64,000 nucleotides of DNA. Origin: Rahnella bruchi. GTDB lineage: Bacteria > Pseudomonadota > Gammaproteobacteria > Enterobacterales > Enterobacteriaceae. Shown here piece after piece: positions 16,493 through 25,211 of this stretch. A program made the position numbers and the translations under genes. Each line of letters begins with the position of its first letter. The first letter of the stretch is position 1. Below the pieces are notes generated by a model that made no database searches, was not told the DNA's origin, and saw only the letters and a list, made by a program, of their open reading frames with translations. Where the stretch lies: contig NZ_QZWI01000007.1 in assembly GCF_003614975.1 (NCBI RefSeq), forward strand, positions 62,001-126,000. The letters run 5' to 3'.

Positions 16493-18193
16493 ATGGATAC
16501 TCCTACCCTTTCAGATACCAGAACGTCTTTCATCAGCAATATTCGACTGATTACCCTGATTAGCCTGATCCTCACCGGGATCCTATTTCTTTTTGCCGTT
16601 TCCATCGGCACATCCAGTTTCTTTCTTAAGCAAAGCAATGCCGCATTGGCCAATGCCACGCAGGAACTGCAAATTCGTCTGGCGCTTTCGAACAGTTCTA
16701 ACCATTTGCGTACGGCACGTTTGTTGCTGATCCAGGCCGCTGCTGCCGCCCGTATCGGTGATCAGGATGTTTTCAACCAGAACCTGACTGACGCGGCCAG
16801 CCGTATTAAACAATCGCAGTCTTCGTTTGAAAGCTATATCAACCGCCCGAATAAAACGGAAAAGGATCTGGCGCTCGATGAACCGCTGAAAAAAGCCTAC
16901 AACGAATATCTGACCAAAGGCATGGCGCCGATGCTGGAATCAGCAAAGCAGGCGCATTTTGAAGAAGTCATTTCTCAGGAAGCGGAAACCGTGCGCAACC
17001 TTGATCTGGCCAACAATACGCCGTTACTGGCTGCCATTGCCTATCGCACCGAAACCGCCAATGCCATTAATGACAAAGCCCAGCGCAATGCTGTTCTCGG
17101 TTATACCCTGATGGCAGGCAGTTTCCTGCTGGCGCTGGTGCTGACCTTCATCACTTATCTGGTGATGCGTAAAGTAATCATTCATCCGCTGAACCGTCTG
17201 GTGGTGCGTATTCAGAAAATCTCCGAGGGCGACCTGACGCAGCCGGGCCAGAGCAACGGTCGCAATGAAATTGGCGTGCTGAGCAGCAATGTTGAGCAGA
17301 TGCAGCAGTCTCTGGCATCCACCGTGCTGACCGTGCGCGAAGGTGCCATGTCGATTTATCAGGGGTCGACGGAAATCGCTTCCGGCAATACCGACCTTTC
17401 CTCACGTACCGAGCAACAGGCTGCTGCGCTGGAACAAACGGCCGCCAGTATGGAGCAGCTGACCGCGACCGTGAAGCAGAACTCCGAAAATGCCCACCAC
17501 GCCAGCAAACTGGCCGCTGATGCCTCGCATAAAGCGCAAAAAGGCGGCAGCATCGTGGAAGATGTGGTAACGACGATGGACAAAATTTCCCGCAGCTCGT
17601 CCAAAATTGCCGAAATCACCAACGTGATTAACAGCATTGCCTTCCAGACCAATATTCTGGCGCTGAACGCCGCGGTTGAAGCCGCGCGTGCAGGAGAACA
17701 GGGACGCGGATTTGCCGTCGTTGCCAGCGAAGTGCGTAGTCTGGCGCAAAGAAGCGCGCAGGCTGCGAAAGAAATTGAAACGCTGATTGAAGAATCAGTC
17801 GATTACGTGGGCGAAGGCTGCATTCTGGTCGGCGACGCGGGCGATACGATGTCTGAAATCGTCACCGCCGTCAGTCATGTCACGGATATCATGGGTGAAA
17901 TCGCTTCTGCTTCTGACGAGCAGAGCCGCGGGATCAGTCAGGTCAGTCTGGCCGTGTCGGAAATGGACGGCGTCACCCAGCAAAACGCCTCGCTGGTACA
18001 GGAAGCCTCCGCTGCGGCGGCATCGCTGGAAGAACAGGCGGCGCGTCTTACACAGGCCGTGGCAGTTTTTCGTCTTGAAAACACGGCTCAAAAAGCCCCT
18101 GCACACCGCCAGCCACCGGCACGCGCCCTTTCCGTTCCGGACAAGCGCTTATCCAAACAGGCCAGTGAACAACCTGGCTGGGAAACTTTCTGA
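16493..18193 (+). CDS. Methyl-accepting chemotaxis protein
   Basis: 566 aa. Topology: cytoplasmic start, TM1 about 17-40, periplasmic four-helix-bundle sensor about 41-205, TM2 about 206-228, HAMP ([13 protein letters not shown] onwards), then the methylation helices and the signalling hairpin tip ([24 protein letters not shown] cut at the family core, followed by [19 protein letters not shown]). The C-terminus ends WETF, matching the CheR/CheB-docking NWETF-type tail of Tsr and Tar, so it should adapt by itself. The ligand cannot be read from the sequence. It sits between rcsA and dsrB, which are adjacent in E. coli. Confidence 0.94.
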   Translation: MDTPTLSDTRTSFISNIRLITLISLILTGILFLFAVSIGTSSFFLKQSNAALANATQELQIRLALSNSSNHLRTARLLLIQAAAAARIGDQDVFNQNLTDAASRIKQSQSSFESYINRPNKTEKDLALDEPLKKAYNEYLTKGMAPMLESAKQAHFEEVISQEAETVRNLDLANNTPLLAAIAYRTETANAINDKAQRNAVLGYTLMAGSFLLALVLTFITYLVMRKVIIHPLNRLVVRIQKISEGDLTQPGQSNGRNEIGVLSSNVEQMQQSLASTVLTVREGAMSIYQGSTEIASGNTDLSSRTEQQAAALEQTAASMEQLTATVKQNSENAHHASKLAADASHKAQKGGSIVEDVVTTMDKISRSSSKIAEITNVINSIAFQTNILALNAAVEAARAGEQGRGFAVVASEVRSLAQRSAQAAKEIETLIEESVDYVGEGCILVGDAGDTMSEIVTAVSHVTDIMGEIASASDEQSRGISQVSLAVSEMDGVTQQNASLVQEASAAAASLEEQAARLTQAVAVFRLENTAQKAPAHRQPPARALSVPDKRLSKQASEQPGWETF

Positions 18194-18230
18194 TCCCGAA
18201 ACATCACCGTAAAGGACGGCCTTAAAAACA

Positions 18231-18262
18231 AAAACACCGGCGGCATTGCCCCGGTGTTTTTT
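18231..18262. terminator. Terminator between the chemoreceptor and dsrB
   Basis: AACACCGG (18233-18240) / CCGGTGTT (18251-18258) with a 10-nt loop and T-run TTTTTT on the plus strand. An A-rich run on the other side allows use by the convergent dsrB transcript. Confidence 0.85.
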
Positions 18263-18289
18263 ATGCCGACTGAATTTTGCAGGTAACGG

Positions 18290-18487
18290 CTATTCTGTTT
18301 CTTCGCGCGGCTCAACGAATGTGCCGTCTTTGGTGTCGCCTTCATTGAAGAACCAGATGCCTGCCGGATAATCTTCCAGCGATACCAGATACATAACGCC
18401 TTCATAAAATTCTTCTACGGCTAATACTTTACCTGGCCGGCGCGGTCCGCCGTCGGTTTTTACTGTCACAAGATCATTAACTTTCAT
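18290..18487 (-). CDS. dsrB: DsrB protein
   Basis: 65 aa (E. coli 62). The N-terminal 50 residues are almost identical to E. coli Dsr[20 protein letters not shown], then [21 protein letters not shown] and GIWFFNE. Its function is not known; in E. coli it lies next to rcsA and the DsrA small RNA. Here it is convergent with the chemoreceptor gene and about 2 kb from rcsA. The C-terminal 15 residues diverge. No DsrA-like small RNA was found in the adjoining spacers. Confidence 0.93.
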   Translation of the reverse strand: MKVNDLVTVKTDGGPRRPGKVLAVEEFYEGVMYLVSLEDYPAGIWFFNEGDTKDGTFVEPREETE

Positions 18488-18649
18488 CGGGTTATCCCAT
18501 GGTTTTCAATTATGTTTATTGTAGTACAGACAGCCACACAAAAGCAGGTGGCGAGGGGAAAGTTAGCCTGAAAAGTAGAAAATAACCCTGCGGCACTAAT
18601 TTGCATTTCCTTAACATATTGCGGCCAGAATACTGACTTTCATTTCCTT

Positions 18650-18732
18650 TATACTGGCGCGTGCTCACCCCCGAGGGAGTACAACAATGAATGTCATAAG
18701 AAATATTTTTGCCCGCCACTATGCGGGCTTTT
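18650..18732 (+). ncRNA. Short transcription unit: sRNA or 26-codon mini-gene with terminator
   Basis: A -10-like TATACT (18650-18655) precedes about 55 bases and then a strong terminator, GCCCGC cactat GCGGGC with eight T's (18711-18732). Within it, an ATG at 18687 with a GAGGGAG site opens a 26-codon frame, MNVIRNIFARHYAGFFLLF plus 7 residues, that reads through the hairpin and stops at TAG 18765-18767. Because the frame passes through the terminator, the untranslated small-RNA reading is likelier, or the frame may act as a leader that modulates termination. No good -35 box is visible. The product family is not recognised. Confidence 0.4.
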
Positions 18733-18840
18733 TTTTGCTCTTTTGCCAGCACGTCCCAGCGGAGTAGTCATCACAGAACTGTCTACACAATCAGAGCCAC
18801 AAACCCGATCCATAAACGAGATCCATAAACTACAGACGTA

Positions 18841-18866
18841 AAAAAACCCGCGCATGCGGGTTTTTG
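18841..18866. terminator. Terminator downstream of cspE
   Basis: AAAAAACCCGC gcat GCGGGTTTTT, perfect stem with T-runs on both strands. It ends the leftward cspE transcript and could back up the terminator at 18732. Confidence 0.85.
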
Positions 18867-18906
18867 TTATCTTTACGTTTATCGCTGAAACAGCGGTAAA
18901 GCAAGA

Positions 18907-19116
18907 TTAGATAGCGGTAACGTTAGCCGCAGACGGACCTTTAGCACCGTTCTCGATAGTGAACTGTACGTTCTGGCCTTCAGCCAGGGTCTTGAAACCT
19001 TGGTCCTGGATTGCAGAGAAGTGTACGAATACATCTTTGCTGCCGTCAGCAGGAGTGATGAAGCCAAAGCCTTTAGACTCGTTAAACCACTTAACCTGAC
19101 CTTTCATCATTGACAT
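18907..19116 (-). CDS. cspE: Cold shock protein CspE/CspC type
   Basis: 69 aa, a single cold-shock domain. Carries the RNP1 motif KGFGFI and RNP2 VFVHF that bind single-stranded RNA/DNA and melt secondary structure, acting as antiterminator and RNA chaperone. [21 protein letters not shown] resembles CspC, while the end [12 protein letters not shown] resembles CspE; I favour CspE. An AAGG site precedes the first ATG; an internal ATG two codons later is possible. The roughly 300-bp upstream spacer could include a long structured 5' leader as in other csp genes. Confidence 0.9.
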   Translation of the reverse strand: MSMMKGQVKWFNESKGFGFITPADGSKDVFVHFSAIQDQGFKTLAEGQNVQFTIENGAKGPSAANVTAI

Positions 19117-19414
19117 AGGAATTACCTTTTAAAAATAAATTTCGCCACCATGGGCATGTTATAGCCGGATTTCAGTCGTTACTTATGGAGGCACTAAGAA
19201 GGAAATTCGTCAGAGCAGGGTTATCATGGATAACGCTTTAAATTGGAACAACTTTACTCAGGATGTCGTGCATAAATAGGTCTGTACCACAGGCCGGTAC
19301 GCATTAACTCATGACTGCCCTTTAATAGCAACTCTTTTTAATGCAATGGTGAGGTAAACTCTCAAAATAGTCTAAATATGTACCATTCAGTACAATCATT
19401 AACCAATCATCAGG

Positions 19415-20290
19415 CTATTTTTCAATAGGTTGTGAAGTATCTGCCTCAAGGACCGTACCGCAATGCGCGCAAAATTTTGCATCAATTTCATGTCCGGAAT
19501 GCAGACAAATCTGACAAGAACGCGCTGCCCGTCCTTTTTCCAATTCTTGTGACATATAAGCCGTTAAGATCCCGGTAGGTACGGCGATGATGGAATACCC
19601 CAGCAGGATAAGCACCGATGCCAGCATTCGCCCGAGAGCAGTGTGCGGAGTAATATCACCATAACCGACCGTGGTGAGCGTCACGACCGCCCAGTAGACC
19701 GAGGCACCCAATGAGGTAAATCCGTCCTTCCCCCCTTCTACCGCGAACATCAGCCCGCCGAACAGGCAAAGGATTATCGCTACAAAGCCGAAGAAGATGC
19801 CCAGTTTACGTCGCGCGCGCATCAGGCTTCGCCACAAAATTCCGGCGTCACTCATATAACGCAGCAGCTTAAGCACCCGCAATACGCGCAGCACCCTCAG
19901 CAGGCGCACCAGCACCACCAGATCGGGTGACACGCTGAGTGACGGTATCAGCCACAGGATGTACATCGGCAAAATCGTACAGAGGTCTATAAACCCGAAG
20001 AAGCTCAACGGATAGTGGACTTTTCGCGGTGAGGAGATCACCCGCAGAACGTATTCCACCGTGAACAGCACGGTGAAAGCCACTTCTATCGTGCCAAATC
20101 GGTACAGGATGTCCGGAATAGTGGGAAAGAGATCGGTCGCGCTCGACTCTATAAACAAAAACAGAACGCTCAGCAGCGAGATGACAATCCAGAAGGTTTC
20201 CATCCGGCGGCCGCTGCGGGTACGGTGCTCAAATAAAAGGGCATAACATCTGCGTCTTGCTGACGCGAAATAGCGGTAATCCTGTGACAT
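19415..20290 (-). CDS. Voltage-gated potassium channel with C-terminal zinc ribbon
   Basis: 291 aa from the ATG at 20290 (a TTG five codons upstream is less likely). Six-transmembrane Kv-type subunit: S1-S3 within residues about 30-120, an S4 voltage sensor at 128-145 with Arg/Lys every third residue (RLLRVLRVLRVLKLLR), S5, a pore loop with the K+ selectivity signature TVGYGD at 207-212, and S6. The cytoplasmic tail ends with a CxxC-x11-CxxC zinc-ribbon (C259, C262, C274, C277) instead of an RCK/TrkA-N domain. A K+-selective, voltage-responsive tetramer is expected. Physiological role unknown. Monocistronic. Confidence 0.9.
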   Translation of the reverse strand: MSQDYRYFASARRRCYALLFEHRTRSGRRMETFWIVISLLSVLFLFIESSATDLFPTIPDILYRFGTIEVAFTVLFTVEYVLRVISSPRKVHYPLSFFGFIDLCTILPMYILWLIPSLSVSPDLVVLVRLLRVLRVLRVLKLLRYMSDAGILWRSLMRARRKLGIFFGFVAIILCLFGGLMFAVEGGKDGFTSLGASVYWAVVTLTTVGYGDITPHTALGRMLASVLILLGYSIIAVPTGILTAYMSQELEKGRAARSCQICLHSGHEIDAKFCAHCGTVLEADTSQPIEK

Positions 20291-20363
20291 AAACGGCACC
20301 GGCAAAAGGAGTTACGGCAAGAATAGACGCTTTTTTCCGCCGCGCCTATGGCTTAGAAAGTCC

Positions 20364-20414
20364 AAAAAAAACGCCGGTCACATATTGTCTTTAAAAGACC
20401 AGTGACCGGCGTTT
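20364..20414 (-). terminator. Strong terminator of the 20441-20779 gene
   Basis: 13-bp perfect stem AAACGCCGGTCAC (20369-20381) / GTGACCGGCGTTT (20402-20414) with an inner GTCTTT/AAAGAC mini-stem in the loop. On the minus strand it is followed by seven T's. Confidence 0.88.
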
Positions 20415-20440
20415 GTACAGCGCGCTGAAAGCGTGCCGGA

Positions 20441-20779
20441 TTAATCCATGAGCTCTGAAACTGCATGACGGACATAGGCCGTAATTTGTGCGACGTCTTC
20501 TGCGTCAGCGCTGCCGCCGCCAATTGACCGCACAGTATTCTCCAGATGGCCGATATCCTGTTCGACTTTCTTCGCAATCTGCACTTTAACAATGGTGTCG
20601 ACCGAAGAAATAAAAGCCCGCATCACGGCTTTCAGGGCGAAAATCTCACCGAAAGAATCGTACGCAGGTTTGTCCGCAGCGATTGGTTGCGCTGCACGTG
20701 GCGGCAGGTCTTTCAGCCTGTCCACATGTTCAATCATCAGATCCATGTCTCTGATGAGTTCATCAAAACTCTTAGCCAC
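20441..20779 (-). CDS. Uncharacterised small helical protein, 112 aa
   Basis: Family not recognised. A GTG at 20779 with AAGGA upstream begins VAKSFDELIRDMDLMIEHVDRL; an in-frame ATG at 20842 would add 21 residues including a Cys-Cys pair but lacks a good site. Predicted mostly alpha-helical and soluble, with a Pro/Ala linker (PPRAAQPIAADKP) separating two helical parts, the second containing FALKAVMRAFISSVDTIVKVQIAKKVEQD. Heptad-like spacing suggests a helical bundle or oligomer. It is monocistronic with a strong terminator, which supports a real gene. No function can be inferred from neighbours. Confidence 0.65.
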   Translation of the reverse strand: MAKSFDELIRDMDLMIEHVDRLKDLPPRAAQPIAADKPAYDSFGEIFALKAVMRAFISSVDTIVKVQIAKKVEQDIGHLENTVRSIGGGSADAEDVAQITAYVRHAVSELMD

Positions 20780-21005
20780 TGGTTTTCCTTCGCCCGGCGA
20801 AAGGCAGCAGGATACCACCGCGCTTTCAAGCCGAGAAGTCACAGAAACGTGTAAAGAGTAAATTTCGCCACAATGCGCCTGCCCCGCTGATTTAACTCAA
20901 TTATCAGGACAGACGCATTAGGTCGCTATTTAACCAATATCTCGATACAACACGTAATAAACGTTATTTCTTGCGCAATAACGGTCATTCATTGCTCAGT
21001 ATGAG

Positions 21006-22067
21006 TTAGCCGGCGTTTTTCAGCGAAGCCATATCAACAACAAAGCGGTATTTCACATCGCTTTTCAGCATACGTTCGTAAGCGCCGTTGATATCCTGCA
21101 TGTCGATCATTTCCACATCACAGGAAATGTCATGCTCAGCACAGAAATCCAGCATTTCCTGCGTTTCTGCGATACCGCCGATCAGAGAGCCAGCCACGGT
21201 TTTGCGGCCCATCACCAGTTTGCCGCTGTGCAGCGCAGGTTCGATTGGCTCGATAAGGCCAACCAGAATATGCGTACCATCGCGCTTGAGGGTTTCCAGA
21301 TACGGATTCAGGTCGTGAGGATTCGGTACGGTGTCCAGGATGAAGTCGAAGTGGCTTTTCACTGCGGCCATTTGTTCTGCATCAGTAGACAACACCACGT
21401 GGTCAGCGCCCAGACGGTAAGCTTCCTGCTCTTTGCCTTTGGAACGGGTAAACAACGTCACATCCGCGCCCAGGGCTTTAGCGAATTTCAGGCCCATGTG
21501 ACCTAAGCCGCCTAAACCGACGATCGCCACTTTATGGCCTTTTCCTACTTTCCAGTGTTTGAGCGGAGAGTAAGTGGTGATACCAGCACACAGCAGCGGT
21601 GCTGCAGATTTGATGTCCAGTTTTTCAGAAACGCGCAGAACGAATTTTTCTGAAACAACGATTTGTTCAGAATAACCGCCGTAGGTCATCATGTTGTCAT
21701 GACGATCATGGCTGTTGTAAGTCATGGTAGCGCCTTCTTCACAGTACTGTTCCAGGCTTTCTGCACAGGACTCACAATGCTGACAAGAATCAACCATACA
21801 ACCCACACCGACGGTATCGCCGACGCTGAAGCCTGTTACTTTCGCGCCAACTTGCTTAACGCGACCGATAATTTCATGGCCCGGAACCATCGGATAAATG
21901 CTCTGATGCCATTCGTTACGTGCCTGATGAATATCAGAGTGACACACACCGCAGTACAGAATGTCGATCACAACGTCGGTATCACGCGGGTCACGGCGAA
22001 CAAAATTATGAGGCGCGAGAGGCGCATCCGCTGAATGTGCAGCGAAACCACGAACGTTAAGTGTCAT
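21006..22067 (-). CDS. Zinc-dependent NADP alcohol/aldehyde dehydrogenase, YahK-like
   Basis: 353 aa, medium-chain dehydrogenase of the cinnamyl-alcohol-dehydrogenase group. Catalytic zinc ligands appear in YCGVCHSDIH (Cys) and VPGHEIIGRV (His-Glu); the structural zinc is bound by CQHCESCAESLEQYC. The Rossmann motif is GLGGLGHMG, and LFTRSKGKEQEA after the second strand suits NADP. Enzymes of this group, such as E. coli YahK and AdhC-type reductases, reduce a broad range of aldehydes to alcohols in the cytoplasm. GGAGAAA precedes the ATG. No operon partners. The physiological substrate is not visible. Confidence 0.92.
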   Translation of the reverse strand: MTLNVRGFAAHSADAPLAPHNFVRRDPRDTDVVIDILYCGVCHSDIHQARNEWHQSIYPMVPGHEIIGRVKQVGAKVTGFSVGDTVGVGCMVDSCQHCESCAESLEQYCEEGATMTYNSHDRHDNMMTYGGYSEQIVVSEKFVLRVSEKLDIKSAAPLLCAGITTYSPLKHWKVGKGHKVAIVGLGGLGHMGLKFAKALGADVTLFTRSKGKEQEAYRLGADHVVLSTDAEQMAAVKSHFDFILDTVPNPHDLNPYLETLKRDGTHILVGLIEPIEPALHSGKLVMGRKTVAGSLIGGIAETQEMLDFCAEHDISCDVEMIDMQDINGAYERMLKSDVKYRFVVDMASLKNAG

Positions 22068-22297
22068 TTTTTTCTCCTGGTAGGCAAACGGAATACTTCA
22101 TGCCCGCACAAACTGCGGGCACCAGGAAATTATGAAGGTTTCAGATGACAAACAGATATAACGATTCTCGCTATTGCTTGCCTGAATCTGTTTTTTTGAG
22201 GAGATTTGGTGAACAGCGTGGCGTCACGGACACGAAGTAAACAGTAACGCCAGAAACCTGTTCGCTTCAGATTTCATGCGCCACTGTTCGGGGAAGA

Positions 22298-23308
22298 TTA
22301 AACCAGACCGGCTTCTTTCAGCTCGCTTTTCATATAGGCATAATAGATAGGTGCCGCCACGACGCCGGGGATTCCAAACGCCGCTTCAAAGACCAGCATC
22401 GCCAGCAGAACCTCCCAGGATTTCGCCTTGATACGGCTGCCCACAATGCGCGCATTCAGGAAGTATTCCACTTTATGAATGATGATCAGATACGCCAGCA
22501 CCAGCGCCCCGACCCATAACGAAAGCGAAAGACCGACGATGAAAATCAGCGTGTTAGAAATAAGATTACCGATCACCGGTAGCAGTCCGCACACGAACGT
22601 CACCACCACCAGCGTTTTCGCCAGCGGCAGATGAATGCCGAACAACGGTAAAATCCCGAACAGAAAAACACCTGACAGCACGGTGTTGATCAGCGAAATC
22701 TGGAACTGAGCGAATACCACATTGCGGAACGCTTCACCCAGCAAACGCATGCGCTGCAACAATTCCTTTTTCAGCGGCGCATGATGTTCGCCCTGATTGG
22801 GTTGCTGAAGTGAAATAATTGCGCCAAGGATCATCCCGATAATCATTGTCAGAAAAACATGCGCTGCATTCTTGCCGAAGGCCTGAATCATCACAATATG
22901 CTCGCGTAACCATTGCAGGAAACTGCGCTGTAACTCTTCGATATTGGCGGGCAGATAATGCAGCAACACCGGCGACAGACGGCTCTGCGCGTCGGTCAGC
23001 AACCGCGACACCATGGCATTAAAGGCCACCGGGTTTTTCATATCTTCCATCAGAAAATCTGCAATGCCTGCTATCGCCAGCGTCAGGAAACTGACGACCA
23101 GCGTGCCGATGACCGCAACCACCGCCCAGCGGGCGCGTTCACCGCTGATGATCTTCTGAAAGTAAGGTGTCAGGGCGTTGATGAGTTCAAACACTAAAAA
23201 ACCGGCGATGAAACATGCCAGTAAATGGAGAGGAAGAATCAGCAACAGCCCGCCCATCACAATCAACACACTGAGCCAGCGAATTTGATTCGATCTCATA
23301 ATCTGCAT
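22298..23308 (-). CDS. AI-2E family (PerM/YdiK-like) membrane transporter
   Basis: 336 aa from the ATG at 23308, chosen for its AAGGA site; the in-frame codons further upstream lack one. About seven to eight membrane segments with the AI-2E family arrangement: paired N-terminal helices, a long cytoplasmic/periplasmic middle part (residues about 75-140), and a C-terminal block containing GVFLFGILPLFGIHLPLAKT, VCGLLPVIGNLISNTLIF and the terminal FEAAFGIPGVVAAPIYYAYMK. Members export autoinducer-2 (TqsA), exchange Na+/H+ or are uncharacterised. The sequence is not close to TqsA or YdiK by eye, so the substrate stays open. Confidence 0.85.
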   Translation of the reverse strand: MQIMRSNQIRWLSVLIVMGGLLLILPLHLLACFIAGFLVFELINALTPYFQKIISGERARWAVVAVIGTLVVSFLTLAIAGIADFLMEDMKNPVAFNAMVSRLLTDAQSRLSPVLLHYLPANIEELQRSFLQWLREHIVMIQAFGKNAAHVFLTMIIGMILGAIISLQQPNQGEHHAPLKKELLQRMRLLGEAFRNVVFAQFQISLINTVLSGVFLFGILPLFGIHLPLAKTLVVVTFVCGLLPVIGNLISNTLIFIVGLSLSLWVGALVLAYLIIIHKVEYFLNARIVGSRIKAKSWEVLLAMLVFEAAFGIPGVVAAPIYYAYMKSELKEAGLV

Positions 23309-23521
23309 TACCTGTTTCCTTAAAATCTCTGTGTACCGGGCTGCGCCCTGCAATCGTCCTTATCATAGCACTGAACAATGCCCTGCCATTCGCCTCCGGC
23401 ATAAACACTCAAGAAAATTTTGACAGTCACGCAGGGTTCTCTATGATCGTGCCTGATAACAGATAAAGAAATTCCTACATTCTGTGTGAGTCACTCTCGT
23501 GAAAAGCTCTGGTGAATAACA

Positions 23522-24181
23522 ATGTCTGAATTAATCCGTGAAATGCTCGCCCTTCCTGAAGGTCACGATAAATTACTTCTGCACTCTTGCTGCGCGCCCT
23601 GTTCAGGTGAAGTGATGGAAGCCATTCAGGCATCGGGTATCGACTATACAATCTATTTCTACAACCCGAATATTCACCCGCAAAAAGAATATATGCTGCG
23701 TAAAGAAGAGAATATGCGTTTTGCCGAGCAACATGGCATTCCTTTTATTGATGCGGATTACGACACGGATAATTGGTTTGAGCGCGCAAAAGGCATGGAG
23801 AATGCTCCTGAGCGGGGCGAGCGTTGCACCATGTGTTTTGATATGCGTTTTGAACGCACGGCGCTTTATGCCTGGGAAAATGGTTTCAGTGCTATTACCA
23901 GCTGTCTGGGTATTTCACGCTGGAAAGATATGAAACAAATTACTGGCTGCGGCGAACGTGCGGCAGCGCCCTATCCGGGCATGGTGTACTGGGATTATAA
24001 CTGGCGTAAAAAAGGCGGTTCGGCGCGAATGATTGACATCAGCAAGCGCGAGCGTTTTTATCAGCAGGAATACTGCGGGTGTGTTTACTCCTTACGTGAC
24101 AGCAACTTGCACCGGAAGTCGCAGGGGCGCGGGCTTATCAAACTCGGCTTGAAATATTACGGCGACGAAGACGACGAATAA
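23522..24181 (+). CDS. queH: Epoxyqueuosine reductase QueH
   Basis: 219 aa. QueH (DUF208) reduces epoxyqueuosine in tRNA to queuosine, the last step of Q synthesis, and is the non-homologous replacement of cobalamin-dependent QueG. The conserved cysteines that bind the [4Fe-4S] cluster and adjacent metal are present: SCCAPC (Cys23, Cys24, Cys27), CTMCFDMR (Cys102, Cys105) and [21 protein letters not shown] is also family-typical. It is transcribed alone with a terminator about 30 bp downstream. The ribosome binding site is weak (GGTGAATAACA before ATG). Confidence 0.95.
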   Translation: MSELIREMLALPEGHDKLLLHSCCAPCSGEVMEAIQASGIDYTIYFYNPNIHPQKEYMLRKEENMRFAEQHGIPFIDADYDTDNWFERAKGMENAPERGERCTMCFDMRFERTALYAWENGFSAITSCLGISRWKDMKQITGCGERAAAPYPGMVYWDYNWRKKGGSARMIDISKRERFYQQEYCGCVYSLRDSNLHRKSQGRGLIKLGLKYYGDEDDE

Positions 24182-24521
24182 CCGGCTTTCTTTTCCCGGC
24201 ATCCCCTTCAAACCCGACCTGACTGTCGGGTTTATTATTCTGCTATTTCCCCCCTCACCTCTCAGATACACCAGATTAAAATCTGCGGTCAGTTATTTAT
24301 ATTGCCAGAATAATTACCGGCCTTGTTTAACCACTCCGCTTTGAGATATTTCGCTATTTATTTGCATCTTGCGTTCATTCATGACGCTTGTTACTTTCCG
24401 CTTCACGCATTTTTTATGCGAATTAGATCTATGTAATTACTCAGGGTTATTACCTGTGTACTCACCAGGCAGAGAACCATCAAAAATATAAAACAATCAC
24501 AACATCATTGAGGGACACACC
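24182..24521 (+). other. Intergenic region with queH terminator and DUF969 operon promoter
   Basis: 340 bp. It contains the queH terminator at 24211-24236 and then an AT-rich stretch that should carry the promoter of the DUF969 operon. No gene or clear operator recognised. Confidence 0.6.
24211..24236 (+). terminator. Terminator of queH
   Basis: AACCCGAC (24211-24218) ctgact GTCGGGTT (24225-24232) followed by TATTATTC; perfect 8-bp stem. Confidence 0.8.
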
Positions 24522-25211
24522 ATGTGGGTTTTAATTGGTATTCCGATCGTCGTGCTGGGGTTCGCACTGCGGTTTAATCCATTATTAGTGGTCACGGTGG
24601 CCGGTATTTCTACCGGACTGGCGGGCGGTATGCATACCGTTGAGATCATCAGTGCTTTCGGCAAAGCCTTCACCGATAACCGTTATATGGGCCTGATCTG
24701 GCTGACGCTTCCGGTCATTGCCATTCTTGAGCGCAGTGGTCTCAAGGAACAGGCGCGGCATCTGATTTCCAAAGTCCATGCCGCCACCACCGGACGCGTT
24801 CTGATGTTGTATTTCTTCCTGCGCCAGATGACTGCCGCGCTGGGGCTCAACTCCCTGGGTGGCCACGCCCAGATGGTTCGCCCGCTGATTGCGCCCATGG
24901 CGGAAGCGGCTGCCACCACCAAATACGGCGACCTGCCCAATGATGTGCGCCAAAAAATTCGCGCTCATGCGGCGGCTACAGATAACGTTGCGGTGTTTTT
25001 CGGTGAGGATATTTTCATCGCCGTACAGTCCATTCTGCTGATCAAAGGTTTTCTCGAGCAGTACGGTATTAATGTCGAGCCATTGCATCTTTCCGTCTGG
25101 GCAATTCCGACGGCAATTGCCGCGCTGATTATCCATTTTATTCGTATGTGGTTGCTTGACCGCTCACTGGCTAAACGTTTTGACGTTCAACATGGGAGCG
25201 CAGCAAAATGA
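24522..25211 (+). CDS. DUF969 family membrane protein, predicted transporter subunit
   Basis: 229 aa with about five or six membrane segments; starts with a hydrophobic hairpin and contains MGLIWLTLPVIAILERSGLKEQARHL and LNSLGGHAQMVRPLIAPMAEAA, typical of DUF969. The family always pairs with DUF979; public annotation names the pair a 5-oxoproline (pyroglutamate) transporter because of clustering with pyroglutamyl peptidase in other genomes, as I recall it. Here no pcp gene is adjacent. GAGGGA precedes the ATG, and the end overlaps the DUF979 start by ATGA. Confidence 0.88.
   Translation: MWVLIGIPIVVLGFALRFNPLLVVTVAGISTGLAGGMHTVEIISAFGKAFTDNRYMGLIWLTLPVIAILERSGLKEQARHLISKVHAATTGRVLMLYFFLRQMTAALGLNSLGGHAQMVRPLIAPMAEAAATTKYGDLPNDVRQKIRAHAAATDNVAVFFGEDIFIAVQSILLIKGFLEQYGINVEPLHLSVWAIPTAIAALIIHFIRMWLLDRSLAKRFDVQHGSAAK

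Noticed and set aside
18194..18289. Possible DsrA small RNA near dsrB
   Set aside because: The spacer holds only the chemoreceptor terminator; neither the DsrA rpoS-pairing region nor its GC-rich terminator was found here or upstream of rcsA.
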